From contig CAZTKJ010000030.1 in the NCBI GenBank assembly GCA_964614185.1, positions 1 through 37,688 of the forward strand: DNA of 37,688 bases, given 5' to 3'. The DNA comes from Suilimivivens sp964614185. GTDB lineage: Bacteria > Bacillota > Clostridia > Lachnospirales > Lachnospiraceae. The notes under the pieces are model-generated. The model had not been told where the DNA came from. It made no database searches and saw only the letters and a list, made by a program, of their open reading frames with translations. Shown piece by piece: positions 1-9,161 of the stretch (positions are counted from its first letter, which is position 1; each line of letters begins with the position of its first letter). A program made the position numbers and the translations under genes.

Positions 1-52
1 ACTTTCATTACTATTTGTGCCGCCAACCAAAGGCGGCGGAATGGAGATTTTT

Positions 53-985
53 ATGGCAGCAAATGTAGAAACAATGTTTTCCGTAAGGGAAAAACCATGG
101 CATGGGCTTGGAACTATTGTTATGGAAGCACCAACGTCAACAGATGCACTACGGCTTGCGGGGTTGGACTGGAACGTGGTGCAGGAGTCGGTCTATACCG
201 GTTCAAAAGAGAAAGTGGAGGGGTATAAATTAAATATAAGGGATTCCGACAGGAAAGTGCTGGGTGTGGTATCTGACCGCTACAGGGTGGTACAGAACGT
301 GGATGCTTTCAGCTTTACGGATGGGCTGTTAGGGAAAGGGGTGCGCTATGAAACTGCCGGGTCATTGCAGAATGGCAAAAGGGTATGGCTTCTCGCAAGA
401 CTCCAAAAAGAGTATATCATCGCGGGGGAAAGGGTCGGCTCCTACCTTGTATTTTCCAACACCCATGACGGTTCAAGTTCTGTAAAAGTAGCCATTACCC
501 CGGTAAGGGTGGTCTGCAACAATACGCTCAATTTAGCGTTAGATACAGCAAGAAGGAGTTTTTCTATGATCCATACGGGGAATGTGCAGGACAAGATACA
601 GGAAGCAAGAGATACACTCTTCATGGCAGAAAAGTATATGGACAATCTGGGTGTCGAATTTGAGCAGCTCCGCAGACAGAAAGTGTCGGATGCACAGGTG
701 AAGGAATATGTTGAACTTTTATTGCCGATGGAGAAAGAACTTACTGCAATGCAGGCTAAGAACATACAGCGGCTTCGTCAGGATATGATGAAACGGTATT
801 ATGACGCCCCTGATTTACAGAAGGTGGGGAAGAATGCATACCGGTTTATCAATGCGGTGTCAGACTTTGCGACACACAGCACACCCTTACGGAGGACTGC
901 AAATTATAATGAGAACCTGTTTGCGCGGACGATTGACGGGAATCCGCTGATTGACAAGGCATACCAGCTTGTGAAAGCTGCCTAA
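53..985 (+). CDS. DUF932 (phage/plasmid-like) protein
   Basis: The 310-residue product resembles the DUF932 family (phage/plasmid-related proteins of the TIGR03299 type), common in phages, plasmids and integrative elements of clostridia and of unknown biochemical function. Visible family traits are the N-terminal motif REKPWHGLG near residue 14, the central stretch FSNTHDGSSSVKVAITPVRVVCNNTL, and a charged helical C-terminal half. I start it at ATG 53 because GGAG at 43-46 is 6 nt upstream; ATG 41 and GTG 17 lack a site. A hairpin (GCCGCC 19-24 with GGCGGC 32-37) lies just before it. It heads the recombination operon that continues with YqaJ. Family assignment is fairly secure, role unknown. 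Confidence 0.8.
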   Translation: MAANVETMFSVREKPWHGLGTIVMEAPTSTDALRLAGLDWNVVQESVYTGSKEKVEGYKLNIRDSDRKVLGVVSDRYRVVQNVDAFSFTDGLLGKGVRYETAGSLQNGKRVWLLARLQKEYIIAGERVGSYLVFSNTHDGSSSVKVAITPVRVVCNNTLNLALDTARRSFSMIHTGNVQDKIQEARDTLFMAEKYMDNLGVEFEQLRRQKVSDAQVKEYVELLLPMEKELTAMQAKNIQRLRQDMMKRYYDAPDLQKVGKNAYRFINAVSDFATHSTPLRRTANYNENLFARTIDGNPLIDKAYQLVKAA

Positions 986-1286
986 TCAGCAGCTCAATGG
1001 GAAAAGTATATGCTGTGATGATGGGGATTGCTGATTGTAAAGTGTTTTGGTGTAAATATTGAAGGGTCTATAGCCTTTTGGTTTTATGGAAACAGAAAAG
1101 GAAATAACATATAACATATCACGGAACAAGATCCGGGAAATATATGCATCCGAAAGCAAGGGTTTCCGTATCAGACAGCATATGTGGAAAAAAGGAATAA
1201 AAAATAACAGAGATATGGGGATAGCGGAGACTGTTTCGGTCTTTCCTATCCCCATTATCTTTGTGACCATGAAAAGGAGGGATATC
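986..1286 (+). promoter_or_regulatory. Intergenic leader with strong stem-loop before yqaJ
   Basis: This 301-base gap holds no convincing gene. Its main structure is a hairpin at 1215-1255: ATGGGGATAG (1215-1224) pairs perfectly with CTATCCCCAT (1246-1255), with a further inner stem AGAC (1228-1231) with GTCT (1239-1242) and loop 1232-1238. No T-run follows, so it is not a standard terminator. It sits about 20 nt before the ribosome site AAAGGAGGG of the next gene and could affect mRNA stability or translation. The reading frame of the next gene is open upstream to 1086, but has no ribosome site there. Confidence 0.5.
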
Positions 1287-2216
1287 ATGTTTGAAAAAAT
1301 ACCATTGGCAGGAGTGGATAATGCAGACTGGCTCCGTTTAAGGAAGACCGGCATTGGGGGTTCTGATGTAGGTGCGATCTGCGGTGTAAATCCTTACAGC
1401 AGCGCCATGAAGGTCTTTCAGGATAAGACCAGTGATGAAATAGAGGTTCAGGATAATGAGGCTATGCGAGTTGGGCATGACCTTGAGGATTATGTAGCGC
1501 AGAGGTTTACCGAGGCTACTGGTTTAAAAGTGAGAAAATCAAACTATATGTACCGGAGCATGGAGCATCCGTTCATGATCGCGGATGTTGATCGTTTCGT
1601 AGCCGGGGAGGATGCAGGGCTGGAATGTAAGACAGCCAGTGCCTATAATGCGGACAAATGGGCAGATGGGAACATCCCTCTCCATTATGTCATGCAGTGC
1701 TACCACTATATGGCGGTCACCGGGAAACGCACATGGTACATAGCAGTGGTTATCTTAGGGAGAGAATTCACATACCGGAAATTAGAGTGGGATGATGAGC
1801 TGATAGATCGTCTTACGGCAATAGAAGAGAACTTCTGGAATAACCATGTGGTACCGGGGATCATCCCACCGCCGGATGGGAGCAAGAACTGTGATGAGGT
1901 GATCGAACAGTATTTCCATACGGCAAGAAAAGAAAGTACGATTGAACTTGTCGGGTTTGATGAAAAGTTAAGACGGCGTGAAGAGATCCTCGGATTTATT
2001 GCTGAATTACAGGAAGAACAGAAGCAGATAGAGCAGGAAGTGAAGCTGTTCATGGAGGATAATGAATTCGCAAGCAGCAAGAGGTTCCGTGTTTCGTGGA
2101 AAAATATTGACTCCACGAAACTTGATACAAAGCGCATAAGGGAAGAGAAACCAGAACTTTATGATGTTTATGGAAAAGTTTCCCATTCCAGACGTTTTGA
2201 AGTGAAAGCAGCATAG
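1287..2216 (+). CDS. YqaJ-family viral recombinase (exonuclease)
   Basis: The 309-residue protein fits the YqaJ/lambda-type exonuclease family, PD-(D/E)XK nucleases that resect double-stranded DNA ends and work with a single-strand annealing protein. Recognisable features are the start WLRLRKTGIGGSDVGAICG (GGSDVAA-type motif), MRVGHDLEDYVAQRF, the metal-binding stretch DVDRFVAGEDAGLECKTA that contains the D and the E-x-K, and the C-terminal QCYHYMAVTGKRTWYIAVV. Start ATG 1287 follows AAAAGGAGGG at a good distance. The downstream protein looks like its annealing partner, so the pair would do phage- or ICE-style homologous recombination. Confidence 0.85.
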   Translation: MFEKIPLAGVDNADWLRLRKTGIGGSDVGAICGVNPYSSAMKVFQDKTSDEIEVQDNEAMRVGHDLEDYVAQRFTEATGLKVRKSNYMYRSMEHPFMIADVDRFVAGEDAGLECKTASAYNADKWADGNIPLHYVMQCYHYMAVTGKRTWYIAVVILGREFTYRKLEWDDELIDRLTAIEENFWNNHVVPGIIPPPDGSKNCDEVIEQYFHTARKESTIELVGFDEKLRRREEILGFIAELQEEQKQIEQEVKLFMEDNEFASSKRFRVSWKNIDSTKLDTKRIREEKPELYDVYGKVSHSRRFEVKAA

Positions 2217-2227
2217 GAGGCATGCTT

Positions 2228-2602
2228 ATGGACGAAAAGGAACTGAGGGAATTATTACGGGAGCGACTACATATGGAACTGCAGCTTTTCAAGGATTCCA
2301 TGCTCCAAAAAGAAAAAGAGGATATTTTCAAAGCTTCTTACAAGATAGAGATTTATGTGAATCTCTATGAGATATTGGCAGTGTATACTGACAATCTGCA
2401 GAATGATACCATGCGCAGGCTTCTTAATCTTAACTTTGGAATACTGGAATCCATTTATCAGGAATGGCTGACAAGAGAAGATAGCTTTTTTGATGAATTA
2501 AGGACATATGCGTGCAGTGAACTAAAAAATATTTCAGTAATGGGTAATCCGGAGAGCGGAAAGGATGATGAAGATGGAAAAGGATTTGATAAGGCTGCTT
2601 AA
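2228..2602 (+). CDS. Hypothetical protein, 124 aa
   Basis: I do not recognise this protein. It is acidic and predicted largely helical, with no membrane segment, cysteine cluster or enzymatic motif. ATG 2228 is preferred over ATG 2222 because AGGAGG (2215-2220) lies 7 nt upstream of the former and only 1 nt upstream of the latter. It starts 11 nt after the YqaJ stop and its 3' end overlaps the start of the annealing protein, so it is translationally linked to both and may be an accessory of the recombination module. That role is inferred only from position. Confidence 0.6.
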   Translation: MDEKELRELLRERLHMELQLFKDSMLQKEKEDIFKASYKIEIYVNLYEILAVYTDNLQNDTMRRLLNLNFGILESIYQEWLTREDSFFDELRTYACSELKNISVMGNPESGKDDEDGKGFDKAA

Positions 2603-3380
2603 AGCAGAAGAGATAGAATGCAGGGTCTCTGTTATCAATGAAAAAGGCTTAAGTCTGCTTCTTTATAAGGATGCGAGGGTAGACCAGAAGATATTAGATG
2701 AAACATTTGGGGCATTTGGTTGGAAACGAAGCCACCAGTGCATAGATGGGAATCTTTACTGTACAGTGGAAATCTTAGATAAAGAATCCGGACAGTGGAT
2801 AGCAAAACAGGATGTCGGTACGACAGGATGTGCAGAGAAAGAGAAATCCCAGGCATCGGACAGTTTTAAGCGGGCCTGTTTTAACTGGGGAATTGGCAGG
2901 GAACTTTATACTGCGCCTTTTATCTGGATTTCTGCAGACAGGGTGGCAATACAGATGAAAGAGGGACTGAACAAAGAGAAACGTTATTACTGTAACGATC
3001 ATTTTTCGGTTTCTTCTATCCAGTACAATGAGGACAAGGAAATATCATCACTGGTAATCGTAAATGATAAGGGGCGGTCTGTATATGCAATGAAGCTAAA
3101 GGATGACAGCGGAACTGCGAATAGCGGTAAAGGAAAAGCTGCTGATGCGGACAATAATGAGAAAAAAGCCGCGCAGAAAAAGTCACAGGAAAGATCCGGG
3201 AAACCTTCCATTTCCAAAGACCAGATGGATTCTTTACAGGCAGAACTTGACAGGACGGGAGTAACAATGGAAACAGTACAGAAAAGATATAAGATACAGG
3301 AGCCGGGGATCATGAGCGAAGAACTCTACGGCAAAGTAATGACCGCACTGAAACGTACAAAATCAGCCAAAGCGGCATAG
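2574..3380 (+). CDS. Rad52/Rad22-like single-strand annealing protein
   Basis: The 268-residue product resembles Rad52-type single-strand annealing proteins of mobile elements. The diagnostic part is the stretch around residues 90-120 (EKEKSQASDSFKRACFNWGIGRELYTAPF), matching the family pattern SDAFKRAA-x-x-x-GIGRYLY. The preceding residues carry the expected beta-rich core (YCTVEILD, DVGTTG). The C-terminus is a charged, low-complexity linker (GKGKAADADNNEKKAAQKK) followed by a small helical tail. ATG 2574 is chosen because GGAAAGG (2558-2564) is 9 nt upstream; ATGs at 2565 and 2568 are too close. It overlaps the previous gene by 29 bases. With YqaJ it would form a two-component recombinase that anneals complementary strands. 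Confidence 0.7.
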   Translation: MEKDLIRLLKAEEIECRVSVINEKGLSLLLYKDARVDQKILDETFGAFGWKRSHQCIDGNLYCTVEILDKESGQWIAKQDVGTTGCAEKEKSQASDSFKRACFNWGIGRELYTAPFIWISADRVAIQMKEGLNKEKRYYCNDHFSVSSIQYNEDKEISSLVIVNDKGRSVYAMKLKDDSGTANSGKGKAADADNNEKKAAQKKSQERSGKPSISKDQMDSLQAELDRTGVTMETVQKRYKIQEPGIMSEELYGKVMTALKRTKSAKAA

Positions 3381-3397
3381 AGAGGATGGATAGTTAG

Positions 3398-4312
3398 ATG
3401 ATGAATTTTGAAGAATTTACAGATGCTGTATTAGCGGAAATCCAGAGTAAAGCAGATGGGGTATTTAAGGCGCTTATAAAAAATGTGACAAAGAACAACG
3501 GTATCAGGCTGACCGGGATAACAGCCGAGGCAGAGGTATGTAACGTTGCGCCATGCGTATATCTGGATAATTTTTATGAGGAATATGAGAATGGGGGAAT
3601 GAAGTTATCTGAGACAGTGGATGAGATTTACAGGCTGCTTAAGAAACACCTGGATGATGCGCAGAGCATCAACATATCCGGATTTCTGGATTGGGAGACT
3701 GTGAAAGAAAGCATTTATGCGAAAGTGGTCAATGCCGGACAGAATAAGGAGCTGCTCGAAGGGACACCGTACAGGCTGTTTCTGGATATGGCTGTCGTAT
3801 ACTATGTAGTAATCGGCGGTTTTGCGGCAGAGGGCACCGGAACGATCCTTATCCAAAACGAGCATATGGAGATGTGGGGGCAGAATGAGGGGAATCTTTA
3901 TTATACAGCCATTTCCAATATGCGTTCTGATGGAGAGCCATGTTTTGATAGTATGGAAACTGTCATAAAGAATATCATGCCGGAGGCTGCTAATTTGGGG
4001 AAAGATAGAGAGCAACAGTCGGATATGGGTATGTATGTCCTGACAAACCGCAATAAGTTCTTTGGCGCGTCTGAAATCCTTGATAAGAATACCCTGCATA
4101 GTATTGCTAATCAAATCGGGGACGGTTTCATTGTGCTGCCGAGTTCTGTGCATGAGGTCATTATATTGCCGTCCCAAAATGAAGAAGAATATGGGAAATT
4201 GGCAGAAATGGTGCAGGAGATTAATATGACACAGGTAAGTGTGGAAGAGCAGTTATCCAATCATGTGTATTCTTACAGCAGAGATGAGGAGATGCTGAAG
4301 ATTGTTGCATGA
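3398..4312 (+). CDS. DUF5688 family protein
   Basis: The 304-residue protein matches what I know of DUF5688, a family of unknown function common in Lachnospiraceae accessory regions. Typical traits are the short N-terminal MNFEEFTDAVLAEIQ, a middle region with ECRP-like VAPCVYLDNFYEEYENG, and the C-terminal part with the pattern MYVLTNRNKFFGASEILD and FIVLPSSVHEVIILP. No signal peptide or membrane segment is visible. It begins 17 nt after the annealing protein and ends just before a strong terminator, so it is the last gene of the operon. ATG 3398 and ATG 3401 are both possible starts. Its job is unknown. Confidence 0.7.
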   Translation: MMNFEEFTDAVLAEIQSKADGVFKALIKNVTKNNGIRLTGITAEAEVCNVAPCVYLDNFYEEYENGGMKLSETVDEIYRLLKKHLDDAQSINISGFLDWETVKESIYAKVVNAGQNKELLEGTPYRLFLDMAVVYYVVIGGFAAEGTGTILIQNEHMEMWGQNEGNLYYTAISNMRSDGEPCFDSMETVIKNIMPEAANLGKDREQQSDMGMYVLTNRNKFFGASEILDKNTLHSIANQIGDGFIVLPSSVHEVIILPSQNEEEYGKLAEMVQEINMTQVSVEEQLSNHVYSYSRDEEMLKIVA

Positions 4313-4334
4313 TGGTGGATGGGTGATGGCATGG

Positions 4335-4377
4335 AGAGCAGGAAAGTCTTATCAGAGATAGGACAGCCTGCTCTTTT
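4335..4377 (+). terminator. Intrinsic terminator of the recombination operon
   Basis: AGAGCAGG (4335-4342) pairs with CCTGCTCT (4367-4374), and an inner stem GTCTTATC pairs with GATAGGAC (one G-T wobble), followed by TTT at 4375-4377. It lies 23 bases after the DUF5688 stop. The rest of 4378-4658 contains no gene I can support. Confidence 0.75.
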
Positions 4378-4658
4378 ATACCAGTTTTAGATAACAGAAG
4401 CAATCATACTGGCGTGGTATGGTATATGGAGCTGTGATATACAGATGTGGTATGGAGGATAGAATCAGGCTTCGGAGGGAGACGGAAGAGATTATGCGAT
4501 AATGAATTAAATCATTAGGAAAACATAGTGCATATAAGAATGAAATAGGAAAAGTAAAATATTCTCTTTCAGATGGAACGGAAAATGGAGAGCATGAAGA
4601 AAAGCTTTTGGTGAGGAGAAAACATTTTGGGGTGAAGAGTGGACCTGATTTTATACTT

Positions 4659-4685
4659 TTTACATACAATATTATTTGTTATAAT
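4659..4685 (+). promoter_or_regulatory. Candidate promoter for the YobI-like NTPase
   Basis: TTTACA (4659-4664) and a perfect TATAAT (4680-4685) are separated by 15 bp, a short but usable spacing. It is about 90 bp upstream of the ATG, follows the terminator above, and matches the sharp drop in GC at this point. Confidence 0.45.
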
Positions 4686-4775
4686 TAAAAAGCAGAAGTA
4701 TATAAAGCTAAATTAAATGAAAATAGATTTGATGGTTGCTTGAGATTTGATGTGTCTGAGAGGGGAATTTTACTA

Positions 4776-7700
4776 ATGAAGCTTTTTATAAAAATACGAA
4801 AAAAAATGAATGAAATAAATTTCCAAAAACGTAAGCGGGTGATTTTGAATCAACCGATTGAAGATGAATCAAATGATTGGATTGGGGTAAAAGTTTATGT
4901 TGATAAATTAGAAGCAGCCATTGACAATGGTGCTAAAATGATTGCTGTGACTTCTGATTTTGGCTCAGGGAAGTCTAGTTTATTAGCAATGTATAAAAAA
5001 CGTATACAAAAAGGTGTTTTTTGCTTTAGACCTAAATCTATGTATATTGTTAATATGTGGGAAGTATTGGAGAAGATGAATGAAGGCGGAAGTTCAGTTG
5101 TTGAATTGCATAAATCTTTTCTTTTTCATGTAATTAACCAATTAAGTCCTTCGAAGGGAAGTTATATTAGTAAACGGTTAAGCAAAAATTATGGATTGTT
5201 TTCTATACAAAGTGATAGCTGGATTAAGAATATGATATTAGTATTGGCTGTCATTACAATAGCTATAGGTGAAGGACTTAGGCAATTTAGTGATAAAATT
5301 ATGCAGATTGCACAGATTGAATCAAGTGAACTACAGATGATTATGTATGGTTCATATGTTGTGGGCATTGCATGTGTTATTCTTGTTTTGTTCAGAGCTG
5401 ATTTTATCTTTTCATCAGCGAAATCAGAAGGAAATAGGGAAATTGATGAAAATGTTTTGATTGATTATTATAATCAAGAAGTTCTATACAAAAAATTTTT
5501 TAGACATTATATATTTGTGATTGAGGATTTAGATAGAACCAGTAATATTATAGCGGTGAAAAATTTTCTGAAAGAGATTAGAAAATATTATTTAACAGAT
5601 CAAAATATTAGGAGTAGATTACATGGGAATAGAGTTACGTTTGTAGTAAATATAAAACCAGAATCTCAACTGAAGGAACATGATTCAAATAGAAATGGAG
5701 CGGGCCAAGAAGAAAGACTTTATGATAAATTTTTTGATTATATAATTAATTTGAGAAAAATTAATATTGATAATTATGATGTAATATTAAATGGTTTACT
5801 TTCTGAACTAAGAGAAGAGCTATTTGCTTTGGGATTAATAGAAGAAATGGAAGGTGTTTCTATAGATAGAATTGTTGGTATGCAATGGCTTATTAGAGGG
5901 GAAAAACTCGGTATCAGAGAGATTAAAAATAGATTAAATATGTCATTAGTCTTGTATGAAAGTCTTGATGAAAAGTTTAAAGGGAGAGGTATTACATATG
6001 AGAAGTGTGCTGTGGCAACTTATTTGATGACAGAGTATGAGGAGGATTTTTATAAAGTTGCAGACAGGGATTTTGAAAAGGTAATTGAAGAATATATAGA
6101 GGGAACGCTGGATTCTGATATAAATAATTGGAATGGAATAATAGGAAATTTATCAGGGGGATTTAAAAAGGCATTGCTGGAACTTGTTGAATTAAAATTA
6201 ATAGATGCAAACTATCGGACGTATTTTTACAATTATCCCAAGGAAAGTAAATTATATGATATTAGTGAGATGATTGTGTTTAATAGCATAATATACAATG
6301 AAAGGCCTAAAAATACTGATGACTATAAAAAACATTTGGAAAATACAAATAGCAGTGTGATTATTGACGGATTAAACAAAGTGAATCAATTAAATATGGC
6401 TTTTCCGAGGTTTATTATTGAATTTGAAAAAATATATTGTCTTGCAGTTAATATATTTAGTCAAAAAGTATTCGATATTGTGCGTGGATTTCGGTATGAT
6501 CAAGCTAACTTTGCTAAAACGTTAAATTATATTGAAATGATAATGCAGTACACTAATATTGATAATAGAGATGATGTATGGAAAGAAATGTCTGTGATAT
6601 TTAGTGAAGCTACCGAAGATAGAGGTATAATTAAACAAATAAGAGAAAAAATTGTTTTAGTGTGCCCAGAAGAAGCAACGCTTTTTATGGAATTGTTTAT
6701 GGGAGAAAATGAATTTATTTCCCAAAAAGAAATTAATTGTATAGAAAATATAACAATGATTATGCGATTAATTAATTATTCTAAAATAGGAAGTGGATTT
6801 GATGAATGTATTCTTATACATAAAAAAATAGTAGAAGACAGTAAGAAGAATGATGATTATATTAGATTTTATCTAACGATAATTGAATGTTTTGGAATTG
6901 ATAAGTGTTATGAGTTAGTATATGAATATTGTATGAAAATTAAGGAAGTCCCGGATCAGTTTGTCGAAGTGTTGGTAGCAGAAGTGAATAATAAAATATT
7001 GTCAAAGGAAGAATATGTGGATTTGTTGGAAAATGCAGAAAAAATAAGTGATGGTGCAGTAGAATCTCTCGCTTCAATAGTATGGATAGGCGGACTTTCA
7101 GTAAAATTATGTAATAGATTAGCAGAAGTAGGAGAGTGGATTTATTATGTTTGCAATATGGCGATAGATCGACTGGGTGAAATAGATTTCCTGGATAGTA
7201 ATGTTATTAAAGCAATTGATGTTAATGTAATGTGGCTCTACAAAAATGATAATGCAGTATGGCTAAAATTGAGAACAGAGGTATTAAATCATGATAAACT
7301 CATATCAAAGTATATGATGTTATTTAGTGATGATTTCCCTATAATAGCACAGCATGAAATTATGTTGATTACAAATATTGAGAATGCAATTAAGATTTTA
7401 ACGGCAAGTGTGGTTACAGAAAGTGAAGTTGACTATATAGCTCAATATTTTAATCAGAAATCCCGAAATCAGACGGAAAGTTATAATATTTTTCAATATA
7501 TTTTAGGGTTAGAAGAAGATATTGCTAAGCAAATTTTTTATGCACTTGATATAAACAGAAAAGTTCAGTATCGGAGAATGTCTAAAGCAAGAAGAAAAGA
7601 GGTTAGCACGAAATTAATTCAACTTTTAGATATTGAAACGGCCAGTGAAAAAATCCAATTTATGAATCATATTGGAACCTCAATTTATAGTTTAGAGAAA

Positions 7701-8339
7701 GATTTGTATATTTACTTAAATGATGATGAAAAGATGTTGAATGAGTATTTACATTTTATCAACTCTTTAGAACAGGTTGAGCCTTTCACAATACAGAATA
7801 TTGTCAGACTGGATAACATTCAGATTTATAGTTCCGTTATTAATAATAAATTATATGAAATGAAGGAGTATGTGAATTATGTCTCTTCAAAAACAAGAGG
7901 AATGCGGAAATTCGAAATGGAGGCGGACAAAAAATCCATATTATGGGAAACATATAAAAGGATGTTTAATGGAACACATAATAAGAGTACTCGAGCATAT
8001 ATGATAAAGAATAAGGAATTTTTGAAAGAACTTGTTGATGACCATGCATATGAAAATGCAGAAGATCAGATAATTGAATATACACATGCGATGCAGAGTA
8101 CGGATTTGTTGCAGTATATATTTGATACGTTGCCGCAGAAAGAGGCAGAAAAATATTTTGCTTGTATTGAAGGATTTGATTCATTTGAAGCGGCGGATTA
8201 TTTTGTAAAAAGGATTGTTGATGACAGTGTATTGCTGATTAGTGATAGTGTATATAATAATACACACGATAAATTAATTAATCCAGGATTGAAGGCTAGA
8301 TACACGAAGGCAAGAAAGAAATTATTGCCCTCAAGCTAG
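4776..8339 (+). CDS. Large YobI/KAP-like P-loop NTPase
   Basis: This 1187-residue protein has an N-terminal P-loop ATPase with Walker A SDFGSGKSS at about residues 60-68 and Walker B YIFVIEDLDR at about 245-254. Two hydrophobic segments (about 151-168 and 189-210) lie between them. A P-loop domain split by a membrane hairpin, with an EDLDR Walker B, is characteristic of KAP NTPases and in particular the YobI-type family, whose members have about this length. The C-terminal 800 residues are helical and show no motif I know. ATG 4776 follows AGGGG at 10 nt; the frame extends to a TTG at 4740. The gene is strikingly AT-rich relative to the operon before it, suggesting separate acquisition. Defence or signalling at the membrane is plausible but inferred. 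Confidence 0.7.
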   Translation: MKLFIKIRKKMNEINFQKRKRVILNQPIEDESNDWIGVKVYVDKLEAAIDNGAKMIAVTSDFGSGKSSLLAMYKKRIQKGVFCFRPKSMYIVNMWEVLEKMNEGGSSVVELHKSFLFHVINQLSPSKGSYISKRLSKNYGLFSIQSDSWIKNMILVLAVITIAIGEGLRQFSDKIMQIAQIESSELQMIMYGSYVVGIACVILVLFRADFIFSSAKSEGNREIDENVLIDYYNQEVLYKKFFRHYIFVIEDLDRTSNIIAVKNFLKEIRKYYLTDQNIRSRLHGNRVTFVVNIKPESQLKEHDSNRNGAGQEERLYDKFFDYIINLRKINIDNYDVILNGLLSELREELFALGLIEEMEGVSIDRIVGMQWLIRGEKLGIREIKNRLNMSLVLYESLDEKFKGRGITYEKCAVATYLMTEYEEDFYKVADRDFEKVIEEYIEGTLDSDINNWNGIIGNLSGGFKKALLELVELKLIDANYRTYFYNYPKESKLYDISEMIVFNSIIYNERPKNTDDYKKHLENTNSSVIIDGLNKVNQLNMAFPRFIIEFEKIYCLAVNIFSQKVFDIVRGFRYDQANFAKTLNYIEMIMQYTNIDNRDDVWKEMSVIFSEATEDRGIIKQIREKIVLVCPEEATLFMELFMGENEFISQKEINCIENITMIMRLINYSKIGSGFDECILIHKKIVEDSKKNDDYIRFYLTIIECFGIDKCYELVYEYCMKIKEVPDQFVEVLVAEVNNKILSKEEYVDLLENAEKISDGAVESLASIVWIGGLSVKLCNRLAEVGEWIYYVCNMAIDRLGEIDFLDSNVIKAIDVNVMWLYKNDNAVWLKLRTEVLNHDKLISKYMMLFSDDFPIIAQHEIMLITNIENAIKILTASVVTESEVDYIAQYFNQKSRNQTESYNIFQYILGLEEDIAKQIFYALDINRKVQYRRMSKARRKEVSTKLIQLLDIETASEKIQFMNHIGTSIYSLEKDLYIYLNDDEKMLNEYLHFINSLEQVEPFTIQNIVRLDNIQIYSSVINNKLYEMKEYVNYVSSKTRGMRKFEMEADKKSILWETYKRMFNGTHNKSTRAYMIKNKEFLKELVDDHAYENAEDQIIEYTHAMQSTDLLQYIFDTLPQKEAEKYFACIEGFDSFEAADYFVKRIVDDSVLLISDSVYNNTHDKLINPGLKARYTKARKKLLPSS

Positions 8340-8443
8340 TGTGTGAGTATATACCAAATCTATTCACAATGCATATTTTATCTAAAAATACCTTGGTACA
8401 GAGTATTGCAACCATTATCATATGACAGAACATTTCATATGTA

Positions 8444-8505
8444 TTGAATTAGAAATGTTTTAGCAGTATAATTGATGTAAAACCTAATAACCATATGAGA
8501 TATGG
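8444..8505 (+). promoter_or_regulatory. Promoter and operator-like palindrome of the RelBE pair
   Basis: TTGAAT (8444-8449), a 17-bp spacer and a perfect TATAAT (8467-8472) form a good sigma-A promoter. Just past the expected transcription start is CCATAT-GAG-ATATGG (8491-8505), a perfect 6-3-6 inverted repeat. RelB-type antitoxins are ribbon-helix-helix repressors that bind such palindromes, so autoregulation is likely. Confidence 0.6.
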
Positions 8506-8554
8506 AGTAAAGATTAAAACCTCAGAGAAGAGATATCTAGGAAGGGAGTTTATT

Positions 8555-8857
8555 ATGGCAAGTACAATTCAAGTGAGAGTAGATGATGATCTAAAACGAA
8601 AATCGGATATGTTGTTTAAGGACCTTGGTACTGATACAACAACTGCGATCAGAATGTTTTTAACACAGGCAGTCGCAAATAACGGATTTCCTTTTGAAAT
8701 CAGGAAAAATATCAGAGCAGAATATGATCCATATGAAACAATGACAGAAGAAGAAATGCTGGCAAAGCTAAAGCGTTCTAGAGAACATTGTGAAGAAGGA
8801 AAATGTCGAGAAGCGGATAAGGTAATCTCTGATTTGAGGGGGAAGTATGGATTATAA
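8555..8857 (+). CDS. RelB/DinJ family antitoxin
   Basis: The 100-residue protein begins with the ribbon-helix-helix pattern of RelB/DinJ antitoxins: TIQVRVDDDLKRKSDMLFKDLGTDTTTAIRMFL. The C-terminal half, rich in E, K and R, would wrap around the toxin. Start ATG 8555 is preceded by GGAAGGGAG; the frame is open further upstream to 8495 but without a ribosome site. It overlaps the toxin gene by 11 bases, typical of coupled translation. It would neutralise the RelE-like toxin and repress the promoter at 8444-8505. Confidence 0.88.
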   Translation: MASTIQVRVDDDLKRKSDMLFKDLGTDTTTAIRMFLTQAVANNGFPFEIRKNIRAEYDPYETMTEEEMLAKLKRSREHCEEGKCREADKVISDLRGKYGL

Positions 8858-9161
8858 AGTGATTATTACAGAAGATGCAGAAGCAGATATGGATAAGTTC
8901 GTGCATTACCTTTTATTTGAAAAGAAGAATGAACAGGCAGCATGCAATCTGATAGATGATTTTGAATCAACTATAGCTACATTAACTCATGCGGCGGAAA
9001 GTTTAAAGATGTGCGAAAATCAGCATTTGAATGATTTTGGGTATAGGCGGATTAACTTTGCATCTCATAAATATTTTATGCTTTACAGAGTGGAAGAAGA
9101 TAAAGTCTTTGTAGATAATGTTTTTCATGAGCTTCAGGATTATGAAAATAAGATGATTTAG
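8847..9161 (+). CDS. RelE/ParE family toxin
   Basis: The 104-residue protein has the RelE/ParE superfamily fold pattern: MDYKVIITEDAEADMDKFVHYL at the N-terminus, an acidic helical region, and the C-terminal strands RRINFASHKYFMLYRVEEDKVFVDNVFHELQDYEN. Family members cut mRNA on the ribosome or poison gyrase; the sequence alone does not decide which. The gene starts inside the antitoxin gene after GAGGGGG and is followed by a long inverted repeat. The pair may stabilise the mobile element. Confidence 0.85.
   Translation: MDYKVIITEDAEADMDKFVHYLLFEKKNEQAACNLIDDFESTIATLTHAAESLKMCENQHLNDFGYRRINFASHKYFMLYRVEEDKVFVDNVFHELQDYENKMI

Noticed and set aside
3605..4177. Minus-strand open frame of 190 codons opposite the DUF5688 gene
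   Set aside because: Shadow frame with no ribosome site and no recognisable protein features.
8340..8350. GTGTGAGTA after the YobI-like gene, like part of the CRISPR repeat
   Set aside because: Only nine bases, without the end of the handle and without a stem.
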